Below are positions 1-9,085 of a stretch of DNA of 64,000 nt, piece after piece. This DNA is from CAUTYU01 sp963545205. GTDB lineage: Bacteria; Desulfobacterota; Desulfovibrionia; Desulfovibrionales; Desulfomicrobiaceae. The stretch spans positions 248,001 through 312,000 of the forward strand of contig CAUUHW010000002.1 of NCBI GenBank assembly GCA_963545205.1, given 5' to 3'. The notes under the pieces are model-generated. The model was not told the DNA's origin. It made no database searches and worked only from the letters and a program-made list of their open reading frames with translations. Position 1 is the stretch's first letter, and each line of letters begins with the position of its first letter. Both the position numbers and the translations under genes were made by a program.

Positions 1-651
1 GCAGAAAGCGCAGGAGCCAGAGAGGTATATCTGATAGAAGAGCCTATGGCCGCGGCTATCGGCGCCAATCTGCCGGTCACCGAACCCACGTCCAACATGG
101 TTGTTGATATCGGCGGCGGAACAACTGAAGTCGCGGTTATCTCCCTGTCCGGCATTGTGTACAGCAAATCCGTGCGTGTTGGTGGCGACAAGATGGATGA
201 AGCCATTATGCACCATGTCAAACGCAAATATAATATGCTGATCGGCGCGAGTTCGGCCGAACAGGTCAAAATCGAGCTGGGTTCGGCTTTCCCGCTGGAA
301 AAAGAAATAAGCATGCAGGTCAAGGGACGGGATCTTGTCTCCGGTATCCCACAAGACCTGACCATCACTTCTGAAGAGATCCGCAAGGCTATCTCCGAAC
401 AGGTGGAGGGGATTTTACAGGCCGTGAGAGTCGCCCTGGAACAGACCCCGCCTGAGTTGGCCGCGGATATCGTGGACAGGGGCATTGTTCTGACCGGCGG
501 CGGGGGGCAGCTGCGGGGGCTGGACGATTTACTGCGCAATGAAACCTCCCTGCCTATCACTGTGGTTGAAGACCCATTGTCTACAGTTGTGCTAGGGTCA
601 GGAAAGGTGCTTGATGAACTCGATATCCTGCGTGAGGTAACGATCAATTAA
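1..651 (+). CDS. mreB: Rod shape-determining protein MreB, C-terminal part (5' end outside window)
   Basis: Actin-like ATPase that forms membrane-bound filaments and positions the elongation machinery of the cell wall. The reading frame is open from base 1, so only the last 216 residues are present. Visible are the second phosphate-binding motif DIGGGTTEVAV and the adenosine motif LTGGGGQLRGLD, both characteristic of the actin/Hsp70 fold, and the usual MreB C-terminal ending near LREVTIN. It heads the mreB-mreC-mreD-mrdA-rodA cluster, with which it is presumably cotranscribed; its stop codon overlaps the proposed start of mreC. The identification is firm; the N-terminal third cannot be assessed. 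Confidence 0.95.
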   Translation, partial: AESAGAREVYLIEEPMAAAIGANLPVTEPTSNMVVDIGGGTTEVAVISLSGIVYSKSVRVGGDKMDEAIMHHVKRKYNMLIGASSAEQVKIELGSAFPLEKEISMQVKGRDLVSGIPQDLTITSEEIRKAISEQVEGILQAVRVALEQTPPELAADIVDRGIVLTGGGGQLRGLDDLLRNETSLPITVVEDPLSTVVLGSGKVLDELDILREVTIN

Positions 652-1507
652 CCAGCTTTCTTTCAAACAGATTCTTACTGTCTTTTTTTGCTGCCTTGTC
701 AGTTACATAGCGATCTATAGCTGGAACTGGAAAACCGGCAGCCTGGACAGACTGACCTCTTCCCTGGGCATGGAAGCCGTCGGCTGGATTCTTTTGCCCG
801 GCGACCTCATCCAGAGACAGGTTACCCAGATCTGGGAGAGATATATATACCTGTTGGGAGTTGAAGCTGAAAACCGGGAACTGCGGGCCAAAAACAAAGC
901 CCTTGAAGCCCGTCTGATCACGGTGAAAGAAAAAGCGGCTGACATCAAAAACCTGATGGAAATGCTGCAATTTACTCCACCTCCGCAATGGAGGCGGGTG
1001 GGAGCCAGGGTTATAGGCCGCCGCTTTGCCCCTGACGCCTCTCTTTCGACCCTGCTCATTGACCAGGGAAGCCAGGGAGGAGTGCTGCGGGACATGCCAG
1101 TCGTCGCCCCTTTTGGAGTGGTTGGCCGTACCTTTCGTTACAGCCTTCACTTCTCCGCGGTTCTCCTGCTTACTGATCCGGCAATCAATATTGCTGTCAT
1201 TTCAGAAAAAACACGCACAACCGGCATCCTGAACGGACAGGGCATTGGCAGGGCGCTTGTTGTCAACCGCGTGCCGCTCAACGCTCCCCTGGAAGAGGGA
1301 GAAATGCTGCTGACCTCGGGATTGGCCGGTATTTTTCCCAAAGGGCTTCCGGTCGCAAAAATTGATTCCATCCATGAAACAGATGTTTCCCTGTTCAAGG
1401 AGGTACAGGCCCATCCGGTCTTACAACTCGATCGTCTGGAAAATGTTTTTGTTTTACTGCCCCAAAACGCAAGAGACATGCCTCTTTTTGACGGGAAAAA
1501 ACCATGA
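647..1507 (+). CDS. mreC: Rod shape-determining protein MreC, apparently with a non-AUG (ATT) start
   Basis: Bitopic inner-membrane protein whose periplasmic beta domains link MreB to PBP2. The first ATG is at 770 and would give 245 residues without a membrane anchor. The same frame is open upstream to a TAA at 638-640 and encodes a hydrophobic helix (ILTVFFCCLVSYIAIYSW) exactly where MreC needs its N-terminal transmembrane segment. No ATG, GTG or TTG lies in that stretch; ATT at 647 sits 9 nt after GAGG (634-637) and overlaps the mreB stop. A coiled coil around residues 70-105 and the MreC beta-barrel region (LLTDPAINIAVISEKTRT, LLTSGLAGIFPKGLPVA) follow. Identity is sure, the start is inferred. 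Its stop overlaps the mreD start by 4 nt. Confidence 0.85.
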   Translation: MNQLSFKQILTVFFCCLVSYIAIYSWNWKTGSLDRLTSSLGMEAVGWILLPGDLIQRQVTQIWERYIYLLGVEAENRELRAKNKALEARLITVKEKAADIKNLMEMLQFTPPPQWRRVGARVIGRRFAPDASLSTLLIDQGSQGGVLRDMPVVAPFGVVGRTFRYSLHFSAVLLLTDPAINIAVISEKTRTTGILNGQGIGRALVVNRVPLNAPLEEGEMLLTSGLAGIFPKGLPVAKIDSIHETDVSLFKEVQAHPVLQLDRLENVFVLLPQNARDMPLFDGKKP

Positions 1508-1956
1508 TTGTTTTTTTCTGGTGGTTTTTTTATTCCATTGTTGCAAGCTACGCCCAGTTTTTCTTTGTCAGTTACGACTTTTTTCTTCCCGGCCTGATCC
1601 TTTGCCTGCAGCACCGCAACTGGCATCAGATAGTCTTTCTGCTTCTGGTGTGGACAATAATCGGTGAAGGCTGCCACCGCCTTGTCTTCGGCTCTGTTTT
1701 TCTGTCGTACCTGGGGGCGCTTGCTTTCTTTTTTATTGGCAGTCGGTTACTTGAATCTCAAAACACCCTTTTTGTTTTTTTTCTGGCCCTGGCCTGCGCG
1801 ATCTGGCAATGGACTGCACTTTTCCTGCAGGCCCGCCTGCAAGGCATTCATTTTTCCTACAGCCTGCACATTATTGCCACTCAATTTCTGATCACCATGG
1901 GCGGCTGGCTGCTCAGCTCGGCTTTTTACCGGAGAATACGGCATGGTACGGCTTGA
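1504..1956 (+). CDS. mreD: MreD-like rod shape-determining membrane protein
   Basis: A 150-residue, almost wholly hydrophobic protein with about five to six membrane segments and many aromatic residues, lying in the mreD position between mreC (ATGA overlap) and the PBP2 gene (14-nt overlap). MreD is an integral partner of MreC in the elongasome. Sequence motifs of MreD are weak in general, so the call rests on size, topology and gene order. The tight translational coupling on both sides suggests stoichiometric expression with its neighbours. Confidence 0.8.
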   Translation: MIVFFWWFFYSIVASYAQFFFVSYDFFLPGLILCLQHRNWHQIVFLLLVWTIIGEGCHRLVFGSVFLSYLGALAFFFIGSRLLESQNTLFVFFLALACAIWQWTALFLQARLQGIHFSYSLHIIATQFLITMGGWLLSSAFYRRIRHGTA

Positions 1957-3748
1957 TCAGGCAAAAAGAGACTATACAATCGGCAACACCTTGCTGCTGG
2001 GAGCCATTTTTCTTCTTTTCTGCGTTATCGGTCTGCGTCTATGGTATTTTCAGATCTTCAAAGGAACGGAACTGGCTGAAAAAGCCAAATCAAACAGGTT
2101 GCGCCTGCAAACGGTATATGCTCCGCGCGGGCTTATTTTCGACCGCAGGGGGGCTCTCCTGGCTTCCAATGAACCGTCATACTCTCTTGCTCTTATCAGA
2201 GAGGACTGCCAAGATATTGATGCAACACTTAAACAAGTCTGTCTCTGGACAGGTGTGCCGGCAAAAGATCTGAAAAAAAAATACCTGGAAGACAAAAAAA
2301 AAGTACGCCCTTTTCAGGAACAGATTCTTGTTTCCAACATCACCCCAAAAACTCTGGCCCGCATAGAAGCGGAACTTATTTACTGGCCCGGAGTGAAAAT
2401 CGTTGTCAGCCCCTATCGGCGTTACACGCACGGCCATCTCCTGCCGCATGTCATTGGCTATGTTGCCCTGGCCAATGAAGAAGAACTGCAGAAAGACCCG
2501 AATCTGGGCATGGGTGACAATATTGGCCGCCAGGGGATTGAACTGACCTATGACAAGCATTTACGCGGAAAAAAAGGCCTGGAAGAACAGGAGGTTGACG
2601 TTTCAGGACGGGTCCTGAGCCGCCGCATTCTTTCCGTCCCTCAAGCGGGAAAAAACCTGACCTTGAGCATAGACCTTGCTCTGCAACAAACAGCGGTCAA
2701 GGCGATTGGCAGCAAAACCGGAGCTATTGTGGTCATGGAAGCGGCAACAGGCCAGCTGCTGGCCCTGGTCAGTTCGCCCGGGTACAACAGCAATGATTTT
2801 GCCTGCGGTATCAGTCTGGATAAATGGCAAAACCTGATCGACAACCCCTTTCACCCCTTACAAAATCGTCCTCTGCAAAGTGTTTACCCTCTTGGTTCCG
2901 TATACAAACTGGTTGTTGCCGGATGCGCCCTGCGCCACCAGCTGATTACACCAGGCACGCAATTCTTCTGTTCAGGCGCCTACACACTGGGTAACCGGTC
3001 TTTTCGCTGCTGGAAAAAACATGGTCATGGCATGGTCAACCTGCAACGCTCCCTTGTTGAATCCTGCGATGTCTACTATTACAGCCTTGGAGAAAAGCTT
3101 GGCATTGAGAAAATCAGCTCCTTCAGCAGAGACTGTGGTTTTGGCCAGAAAACCGGTATTGATTTGCCGCACGAACGAACAGGCCTGGTTCCTGACCAGC
3201 CCTGGAAAGAAAAACGTTTCCGCCAGCCCTGGCAGGGCGGAGAGACAATCAACCTTTCAATAGGCCAGGGTTTTCTTCAGGTTTCCCCCCTGCAGGTTGC
3301 CCGCTTTCTTGCCGCCCTGCTCAACGGCGGCAAACTGCTCAAGCCGGTGCTGGATAAAAACGAACTCCCAACCGTGCTGGGCGAATTACCGATGAATCCA
3401 TCCATTCGGGCTACCCTGCAAAAAGATATGATCGCCACTGTGGAACAGACAAGAGGAACAGCCGGCATACTGCGCACGGACGGAATAGTGATCGGCGGAA
3501 AAACAGGTACAGCCCAGGTTGTCAAACTGATGGAACAGTTTGAAGAAAAAAAAACAGAGGAAATTCCTTATAAATACAGGGATCACGCCTGGATGGGAAG
3601 CTGGGGTCTGCTGAACGGTAAATACTATGTGGTGGTGGTTTTTCTGGAACATGGCGGTCATGGCGGTTCGGATGCCGGCCCTATTGCCAAGGCTGTATAC
3701 GATAATATATTGCAACAAGATAGCAGACTACAAACGAAAAAAGAATGA
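1943..3748 (+). CDS. mrdA: Penicillin-binding protein 2 (elongation transpeptidase)
   Basis: Monofunctional class B PBP that cross-links peptidoglycan during lateral wall growth. At 601 residues it has the family's normal length. It shows a short cytoplasmic tail, one membrane anchor at about residues 14-36, a PBP dimerisation region (APRGLIFDRRG near residue 55), and the transpeptidase domain with SVYK (catalytic Ser about residue 319), an SCD motif where SxN is usual, and KTGT (Lys about residue 520). It overlaps mreD upstream and rodA downstream (ATGA), its SEDS glycosyltransferase partner. Confidence 0.95.
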   Translation: MVRLDQAKRDYTIGNTLLLGAIFLLFCVIGLRLWYFQIFKGTELAEKAKSNRLRLQTVYAPRGLIFDRRGALLASNEPSYSLALIREDCQDIDATLKQVCLWTGVPAKDLKKKYLEDKKKVRPFQEQILVSNITPKTLARIEAELIYWPGVKIVVSPYRRYTHGHLLPHVIGYVALANEEELQKDPNLGMGDNIGRQGIELTYDKHLRGKKGLEEQEVDVSGRVLSRRILSVPQAGKNLTLSIDLALQQTAVKAIGSKTGAIVVMEAATGQLLALVSSPGYNSNDFACGISLDKWQNLIDNPFHPLQNRPLQSVYPLGSVYKLVVAGCALRHQLITPGTQFFCSGAYTLGNRSFRCWKKHGHGMVNLQRSLVESCDVYYYSLGEKLGIEKISSFSRDCGFGQKTGIDLPHERTGLVPDQPWKEKRFRQPWQGGETINLSIGQGFLQVSPLQVARFLAALLNGGKLLKPVLDKNELPTVLGELPMNPSIRATLQKDMIATVEQTRGTAGILRTDGIVIGGKTGTAQVVKLMEQFEEKKTEEIPYKYRDHAWMGSWGLLNGKYYVVVVFLEHGGHGGSDAGPIAKAVYDNILQQDSRLQTKKE

Positions 3749-4854
3749 TTGACCGCAGAATTTTTTTTCACATTAACTGGTCCCTGCTCCTTTTTACCCT
3801 GATTCTGGCCGGAATCGGGATTATTAACCTCTACTCAGCCAGTGCCCTGCGTCTGGAAGACGGTGTTTCCCTGACTCCCTATTATGCCAGACAGAGCGTG
3901 TGGACAGGAATGGGACTGATCGGCATTCTGCTCTGTACCGCCTTTGACTATCACCGCCTTACTTCCTGGGCCTGGCCGCTGTTTATTTTTTCGCTTCTGC
4001 TCCTTTTAAGCGTTCCTTTTATCGGCAAGAGTATTTACGGTTCCAGGCGCTGGATCGACCTTTACTTTTTCCATATCCAGCCCAGCGAACCAATCAAGAT
4101 CGCGGTTATGATTCTGGGAGCCAAACTGATTTCTGAAGTTCAGGAACCGCTTGACTGGAAAGTATTTCTGCGCATTCTGCCAATAGCTCTTATTCCGGCC
4201 GTCATTGTCATCAAACAGCCGGATCTTGGTTCAGGGCTGACCATTTTATTCATCTTTGGCGGAGTAGTGCTCTATCACGGGCTTGAAAAAAAGCTGTTCA
4301 AAATCCTGCTCATTGTCATTCCTTCTTTGCTGCCCTTGGCTTGGTCATTTCTGCACGACTACCAGAAAAAACGTATTTTGACCTTTCTTGATCCCGGCCA
4401 GGATCCTCTGGGAGACGGCTATCATATTCTGCAATCACAAATTGCCATTGGTTCCGGCCAGATCTGGGGGCAGGGTTTTTTAGGCGGCAGCCAGAGTCAC
4501 TTACGCTTTTTGCCGGAAAAACATACTGATTTTGCCTTTGCCGTTTTTAGCGAGGAATGGGGCTTTTTAGGGGCCATTATCCTGCTGCTGCTTTTTTGTG
4601 GATTTCTCTACCAGCTGGCCCAGACAGCCCGTGAAAGCAGGGATAGTTTCGGCATTTTACTTGGGTGCGGCATCTTCTTCTACTTTTTCTGGCAAATACT
4701 CATCAATCTGTCCATGGTTCTTGGCCTGATGCCTGTTGTCGGGATTCCACTGCCTTTTATCAGTTACGGCGGCAGTTCAACCTTGGTCAACTTCTGTCTG
4801 ATCGGCCTGTCCCTGAATATCTGTATGCGCCGGTTTCTATTCAAAAAAAATTAA
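3745..4854 (+). CDS. rodA: RodA, SEDS-family peptidoglycan glycosyltransferase
   Basis: Polytopic membrane enzyme that polymerises lipid II as partner of PBP2. The 369-residue product has around ten membrane helices and SEDS signatures: RRWIDLYFFHIQPSEPIK, KQPDLGSGLT, and the C-terminal GIPLPFISYGGSS. The start overlaps the mrdA stop as ATGA. It closes the shape cluster; a 205-nt gap with a likely promoter separates it from the ATP synthase genes. Call is certain at family level, and RodA rather than FtsW is chosen from the neighbours. Confidence 0.95.
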   Translation: MIDRRIFFHINWSLLLFTLILAGIGIINLYSASALRLEDGVSLTPYYARQSVWTGMGLIGILLCTAFDYHRLTSWAWPLFIFSLLLLLSVPFIGKSIYGSRRWIDLYFFHIQPSEPIKIAVMILGAKLISEVQEPLDWKVFLRILPIALIPAVIVIKQPDLGSGLTILFIFGGVVLYHGLEKKLFKILLIVIPSLLPLAWSFLHDYQKKRILTFLDPGQDPLGDGYHILQSQIAIGSGQIWGQGFLGGSQSHLRFLPEKHTDFAFAVFSEEWGFLGAIILLLLFCGFLYQLAQTARESRDSFGILLGCGIFFYFFWQILINLSMVLGLMPVVGIPLPFISYGGSSTLVNFCLIGLSLNICMRRFLFKKN

Positions 4855-4979
4855 CAAAACCGCCAAAGATGCCTTTCCCGAAGCGCCCTTCCGACCTGCC
4901 AACGAGAAACAGGACAGGCAGCGAACCCAAAAAGATATTCATATCATCCCTTGGCTGGGTGCGGAACCTGGAAAATCCG

Positions 4980-5008
4980 TTGACATATAAAAAAAAAGCA
5001 GCTAGGTT
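4980..5008 (+). promoter_or_regulatory. Likely sigma70-type promoter of the atp operon
   Basis: TTGACA at 4980-4985 is a perfect -35 box. A spacer of 17 nt leads to TAGGTT (5003-5008), a poor match to TATAAT, so the -10 is the weak part. The position, about 50 nt before the atpF' start and in the only sizeable gap since mreB, makes it a sensible promoter for the ATP synthase genes. Confidence 0.5.
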
Positions 5009-5059
5009 GTCTTCACTTGAACAAAAATTCACATATCCATTCAGCCAGATGGAGGAAGC

Positions 5060-5482
5060 ATGATTGAACTGAATATCACCTTTTTCATTCAACTTGTGAA
5101 CTTTTTAATCCTTCTTGCCGTACTCAACCTCATTTTATACCGCCCGATCAGGGAGGTTCTCAGAAAACGGGCCGACCATATCAACCTGGCCCTGCAGGCC
5201 ACTGAAAATTCTGTTCAACAGGCCGGTGAATACCTGAAAAAATATGAGTCTGAACTGGACGAAATACGCAAAAAGGGGCAGACCCTGCGTCAGGAAATAA
5301 AAGACCAGGCCTATGCAGCAGAAAAAAAACTGCTCACTTCAGCTACCAAAAACGCCTCTTCTCAACTGCAAACAGCAAAAGAATCTGTGACCAGACAACA
5401 GGGAGAAGTTCTATCCGCCCTGCAAAACGACATCAAAACATACGCGCAGGCTATCGCGCAAAAAATAATAACCGGGGCGTAA
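5060..5482 (+). CDS. atpF': ATP synthase F0 subunit b' (second b-type stalk subunit)
   Basis: Peripheral stalk subunit that holds F1 against rotation. The 140-residue protein has one N-terminal membrane helix (TFFIQLVNFLILLAVLNLILY) followed by a long charged coiled coil, the layout of b-type subunits. Because a second, longer b subunit with a signal-like N-terminus follows, this one corresponds to b', as in photosynthetic bacteria and several sulfate reducers where a b/b' heterodimer replaces the b homodimer. A clear Shine-Dalgarno (GGAGG) precedes ATG 5060. Confidence 0.85.
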   Translation: MIELNITFFIQLVNFLILLAVLNLILYRPIREVLRKRADHINLALQATENSVQQAGEYLKKYESELDEIRKKGQTLRQEIKDQAYAAEKKLLTSATKNASSQLQTAKESVTRQQGEVLSALQNDIKTYAQAIAQKIITGA

Positions 5483-5500
5483 ACCAGGAAAACAGGAGGT

Positions 5501-6076
5501 ATGTACTTGCAACAATTCAAAAATATGTGTATCGTTTCTGTCATGCTCATACTGTTTTCCAGCCTGGCCTGGGCTTCAGGAGATGGAGAGGCGGACAGCA
5601 GCCAATGGATCAACCTGCTGTACAGAGTGATCAATTTCACAATTGTCGCCGGCATCATCTATTATTTCGTGGGCAAAAAGGCCGCTGCGTTTTTTGCGGG
5701 ACGTTCCAGGCAGATTGAAACACAGATGCTGGATCTGGACGTAAGACGACAAAAAGCGGAATCTGAACTGCGCAAAGTAGAGGCCAGAATCGCCAACCTT
5801 GAAACGGAAAAAGCCGCTATTTTACAGGACGCTCGGGAACAGGGCGAGGCCGTCAAAGCCGGCATCATTGCCGAGGCGGAAAAAACCGCGGCCAGAATCC
5901 AGGCCCAGGCTGAAATGGCAGCTGAACAGGAAGTGCGCCAGGCACTGACCCTGATCAGGGAGCAGGTTGCGCAGGAGATTGTAACAGAAGCGGAAAAGAT
6001 CATCACTGGTCAGCTCAAGGGCAAGGACCATGAAGCTCTTATTCAGGACTCTTTAAGCAAGGTGGTGGTACATTGA
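5501..6076 (+). CDS. atpF: ATP synthase F0 subunit b
   Basis: Second stalk subunit of the F1F0 ATP synthase, up to 191 residues. A signal-like hydrophobic stretch near residues 9-25 is followed by the true membrane helix (about residues 42-58) and a long Ala/Glu/Lys-rich coiled coil ending with a delta-binding C-terminus (EIVTEAEKIITGQL). The perfect AGGAGG at 5494-5499 sits only 1 nt before ATG 5501; TTG at 5507, 7 nt away, is better spaced and may be the real start. The stop overlaps the TTG start of atpH. The N-terminal signal-like extension is common in Desulfobacterota b subunits. Confidence 0.9.
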   Translation: MYLQQFKNMCIVSVMLILFSSLAWASGDGEADSSQWINLLYRVINFTIVAGIIYYFVGKKAAAFFAGRSRQIETQMLDLDVRRQKAESELRKVEARIANLETEKAAILQDAREQGEAVKAGIIAEAEKTAARIQAQAEMAAEQEVRQALTLIREQVAQEIVTEAEKIITGQLKGKDHEALIQDSLSKVVVH

Positions 6077-6624
6077 CCGGAAATATTGTATCAAGACGCT
6101 ACGCTCAGGCTCTTTTTTCCATAGGTCAGGCCAAAGGGGAAAAACAGCTTGCCCAATACGGCCAAAGTCTGGAACAGCTTGCAGATATGCTGAAAGGGTC
6201 GGATGAATTTTTCCGTTTTTTCCGCAACCCGGTATTTACAAGCGTGGAAAAAAAGGCCGTGTTGCAGGAAATTTTCAGCAAAAATCCCGCACCGGACGAA
6301 GTGAAAAATTTTTGTTTTTTACTGGCGGACAAGGACAGACTGCCACTTCTTGCTGAAATACAAGCGCGTTTCACCGAACTCCTGCATACTGCTCAGGGCA
6401 TCATCTCCGGCGACCTGACAACAGCCGTTGAACTGTCCGCGGCCCTGCGCGCAAGTATTCAGGACTCACTGAAAAGCAAGCTGAAAAAGGAAGTGCGCCT
6501 GTCTTTTTCCGTTGACAAGGGTCTGCTTGGCGGATTCAAACTCAAGATTGGTGACAAGGTTATGGACGCCAGCATCAGGACACAGCTGGAAAATTTGAAA
6601 GAAAACATCAAGAGGGGTGAATAG
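6073..6624 (+). CDS. atpH: ATP synthase F1 subunit delta (TTG start)
   Basis: Delta (OSCP) links the peripheral stalk to the top of F1. The 183-residue product begins with NIVSRRYAQALFSIG, the standard family opening, and ends with the conserved GGFKLKIGDKVMDASIRTQL. The start is TTG at 6073, overlapping the atpF stop (TTGA), and the stop shares one base with the GTG start of atpA, so the three genes are translationally coupled. Length is normal for the family. Confidence 0.95.
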   Translation: MTGNIVSRRYAQALFSIGQAKGEKQLAQYGQSLEQLADMLKGSDEFFRFFRNPVFTSVEKKAVLQEIFSKNPAPDEVKNFCFLLADKDRLPLLAEIQARFTELLHTAQGIISGDLTTAVELSAALRASIQDSLKSKLKKEVRLSFSVDKGLLGGFKLKIGDKVMDASIRTQLENLKENIKRGE

Positions 6625-8138
6625 TGGCTACGCAAATCAGAGCTGAAGAAATCAGCCAAATCATCGAAAGCCAGATCAAAAACTACGAAAAACGGGTTGA
6701 GATGAGCGAGACTGGGGTTGTCCTGTCCGTTGGCGATGGAATCGCCCGCGTGTACGGTGTTGAAAACGCCATGGCCATGGAGCTGCTTGAGTTTCCCGGC
6801 GGAGTTATGGGCATGGTGCTCAACCTGGAAGAAGACTGTGTTGGAGTGGCGTTGCTTGGAGATGACCGGAAAATCAACGAAGGCGATGAAGTCAAACGGA
6901 CAGGCAGGATTTTTCAGGTTCCGGTTGGCGATGCTGTCATGGGCCGGGTTATTGACCCGCTGGGCAACCCGATTGACGGTCTTGGCCCCATTGAAACAAC
7001 TGAGACCCGCCTGGTTGAAATCAAGGCTCCGGGGATTATCGCCCGTAAATCCGTCCATGAACCAATGTATACCGGCTTAAAGGCCATTGACGCCATGACT
7101 CCGATTGGCCGTGGCCAGCGCGAACTGATTATCGGCGACCGGCAGGTTGGAAAAACAGCGGTTGGCATTGACGCCATTCTGGCCCAGAAAGATTCCGGTG
7201 TGCGCTGTTTTTATGTTGCCATTGGCCAGAAAAAATCAACAGTGGCCCAGGTTGTTGAAGTCCTGCGCCAGCACGGAGCAATGGAATACACAACCATCAT
7301 TTCCGCCACAGCAGCGGAACCGGCCTCACTACAGTTTATCTCCGCTTACGCCGGTTGTACCATGGCTGAATACTACCGCGACAACGGCAAACACGCCCTG
7401 ATTATTTATGACGATCTGTCCAAACAGGCTGTTGCCTACCGGCAGATGTCTCTGCTGCTGCGTCGTCCGCCCGGACGTGAGGCATTTCCCGGAGACGTTT
7501 TTTATCTTCACTCCCGTCTGCTGGAACGGGCTTCAAAACTGAATGACAATCTTGGAGCCGGTTCATTGACCGCGCTGCCAATCATTGAGACCCAGGCCGG
7601 TGACGTTTCAGCCTATATCCCGACCAACGTTATTTCCATTACCGACGGTCAGGTGTATCTGGAGCCCAGTCTGTTCATGGCCGGTGTTCGTCCGGCAATT
7701 AACGTTGGTTTGTCCGTTTCCCGTGTTGGCGGCGCCGCCCAGATCAAAGCCATGAAAAAGGTTGCCGGGTCCCTGCGTCTGGATTTAGCCCAATACCGCG
7801 AACTGGCTGCGTTCGCCCAGTTTGGCTCTGACCTTGACAAATCCACGCTGACCAAACTGACCCGTGGAGAACGTCTGGTCGAACTGCTCAAACAAGCCCA
7901 GTATAAACCAGCTCCGGTTGAAGAGCAGGTCGTGACCCTGTATGCCGGTACACGCGGCTTTCTTGATGAAATTCCCGTAGAAGCGGTACAGCGCTTTGAC
8001 ACGGAACTCCTGGAATTCATGCGCAGTAAAAAAAGCGCTGTGTTACAGGCCATCAAGGATTCCGGCGACATCAGCCAGGAGACAGACCAGCAGCTCACCG
8101 CGGCCATCGATGAATTTAAGGCCGAATTCAAGGCCTGA
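6624..8138 (+). CDS. atpA: ATP synthase F1 subunit alpha (GTG start)
   Basis: Non-catalytic nucleotide-binding subunit of F1, 504 residues as expected. The Walker A motif GDRQVGKT is at about residues 171-178, the signature PAINVGLSVSRVGGAAQ is present and the N-terminal beta-barrel and C-terminal helical domains are complete. Translation starts at GTG 6624, directly overlapping the atpH stop. Highly conserved housekeeping gene with nothing unusual in it. Confidence 0.98.
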   Translation: MATQIRAEEISQIIESQIKNYEKRVEMSETGVVLSVGDGIARVYGVENAMAMELLEFPGGVMGMVLNLEEDCVGVALLGDDRKINEGDEVKRTGRIFQVPVGDAVMGRVIDPLGNPIDGLGPIETTETRLVEIKAPGIIARKSVHEPMYTGLKAIDAMTPIGRGQRELIIGDRQVGKTAVGIDAILAQKDSGVRCFYVAIGQKKSTVAQVVEVLRQHGAMEYTTIISATAAEPASLQFISAYAGCTMAEYYRDNGKHALIIYDDLSKQAVAYRQMSLLLRRPPGREAFPGDVFYLHSRLLERASKLNDNLGAGSLTALPIIETQAGDVSAYIPTNVISITDGQVYLEPSLFMAGVRPAINVGLSVSRVGGAAQIKAMKKVAGSLRLDLAQYRELAAFAQFGSDLDKSTLTKLTRGERLVELLKQAQYKPAPVEEQVVTLYAGTRGFLDEIPVEAVQRFDTELLEFMRSKKSAVLQAIKDSGDISQETDQQLTAAIDEFKAEFKA

Positions 8139-8195
8139 TGCAATATGTACAAAGTGAGCTAAACGACCTGGCTGATCATCCGAAAGGAGAAAAAT

Positions 8196-9074
8196 ATGGC
8201 GTCATTACGGGATATTCAGCATAAAATTAATGGGGTGAGCAAAACCAAGCAGATCACCAAGGCCATGAACATGGTGGCCTCGGCCAAGCTACGTGGCGCT
8301 CAGGCCAAAATTGAGCGCTTCCGTCCTTATGCTGAAAAATATTTTGAGGTTCTGTCCGATCTTTCTTCCGGCGCTGGCAGCAGTGCGCATCCTCTGCTTG
8401 AGGTCCACGCTGCAATCAAGACCGTGGCAATCATTCTCATCACCTCGGATAAGGGGCTGTGCGGGAGTTTTAACGCCAACCTTTGCGCGGCAGCCAAAAA
8501 ACTGGCACTGAAAAAAAAGGCCGAAGGCAAGGATGTCAAGTTTATCTGCGTTGGCAAGAAGGGACGGGATTTTATACGAAAAACAGAATTTGAGATTCTT
8601 GAACATTATGTCGAGGCCATGAATCATTTTGACTTCCAGCTGGCAAGTGACATTGGAAGCAAGGTTATTCGGGGCTATCTGGATGAAAACCTTGATGAGG
8701 TGTACATCCTGTTCGGGAAATTTATTAACATCATGCGCCAGGAACCTGAACTGTCTGCTATTTTGCCGGTCAGATATGAAAAAACTGAAACGGCTCAGCA
8801 GGCAATGAGCAAGGAATATATCTTTGAACCATCGGTTGAAGGTTTGATGGCAGAAATTCTGCCTCGGTATGTCAATGTCCTTATTTACCGCGGGTTGCTT
8901 GATACTTCCGCGAGTGAACACGCCGCGCGCATGGCGGCAATGGATAACGCGACCAAAAATTGTGACGAAATGGTGAGGGATCTTACCCTCGTGTACAACA
9001 AAGCGCGCCAGACCAGTATTACAACCCAGTTGATAGATATTGTCGGTGGGGCTGAAGCATTACAAACGGCATAA
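8196..9074 (+). CDS. atpG: ATP synthase F1 subunit gamma
   Basis: Central rotor shaft of F1, 292 residues. It opens with the conserved RDIQHKINGVSKTKQITKAM and MVASAKLR and closes with KARQTSITTQLIDIVGGAEAL, both family signatures forming the N- and C-terminal coiled coil. The Shine-Dalgarno AAAGGAG precedes ATG 8196 after a 57-nt gap from atpA. Lies between atpA and atpD in the standard order. Confidence 0.97.
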   Translation: MASLRDIQHKINGVSKTKQITKAMNMVASAKLRGAQAKIERFRPYAEKYFEVLSDLSSGAGSSAHPLLEVHAAIKTVAIILITSDKGLCGSFNANLCAAAKKLALKKKAEGKDVKFICVGKKGRDFIRKTEFEILEHYVEAMNHFDFQLASDIGSKVIRGYLDENLDEVYILFGKFINIMRQEPELSAILPVRYEKTETAQQAMSKEYIFEPSVEGLMAEILPRYVNVLIYRGLLDTSASEHAARMAAMDNATKNCDEMVRDLTLVYNKARQTSITTQLIDIVGGAEALQTA

Positions 9075-9085
9075 GGGGACAGCAC

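Noticed and set aside
4869..5063. Short basic ORF between rodA and atpF' (MPFPKRPSDLPTRN)
   Set aside because: It runs through the likely atp promoter and ribosome site and has no ribosome site of its own.
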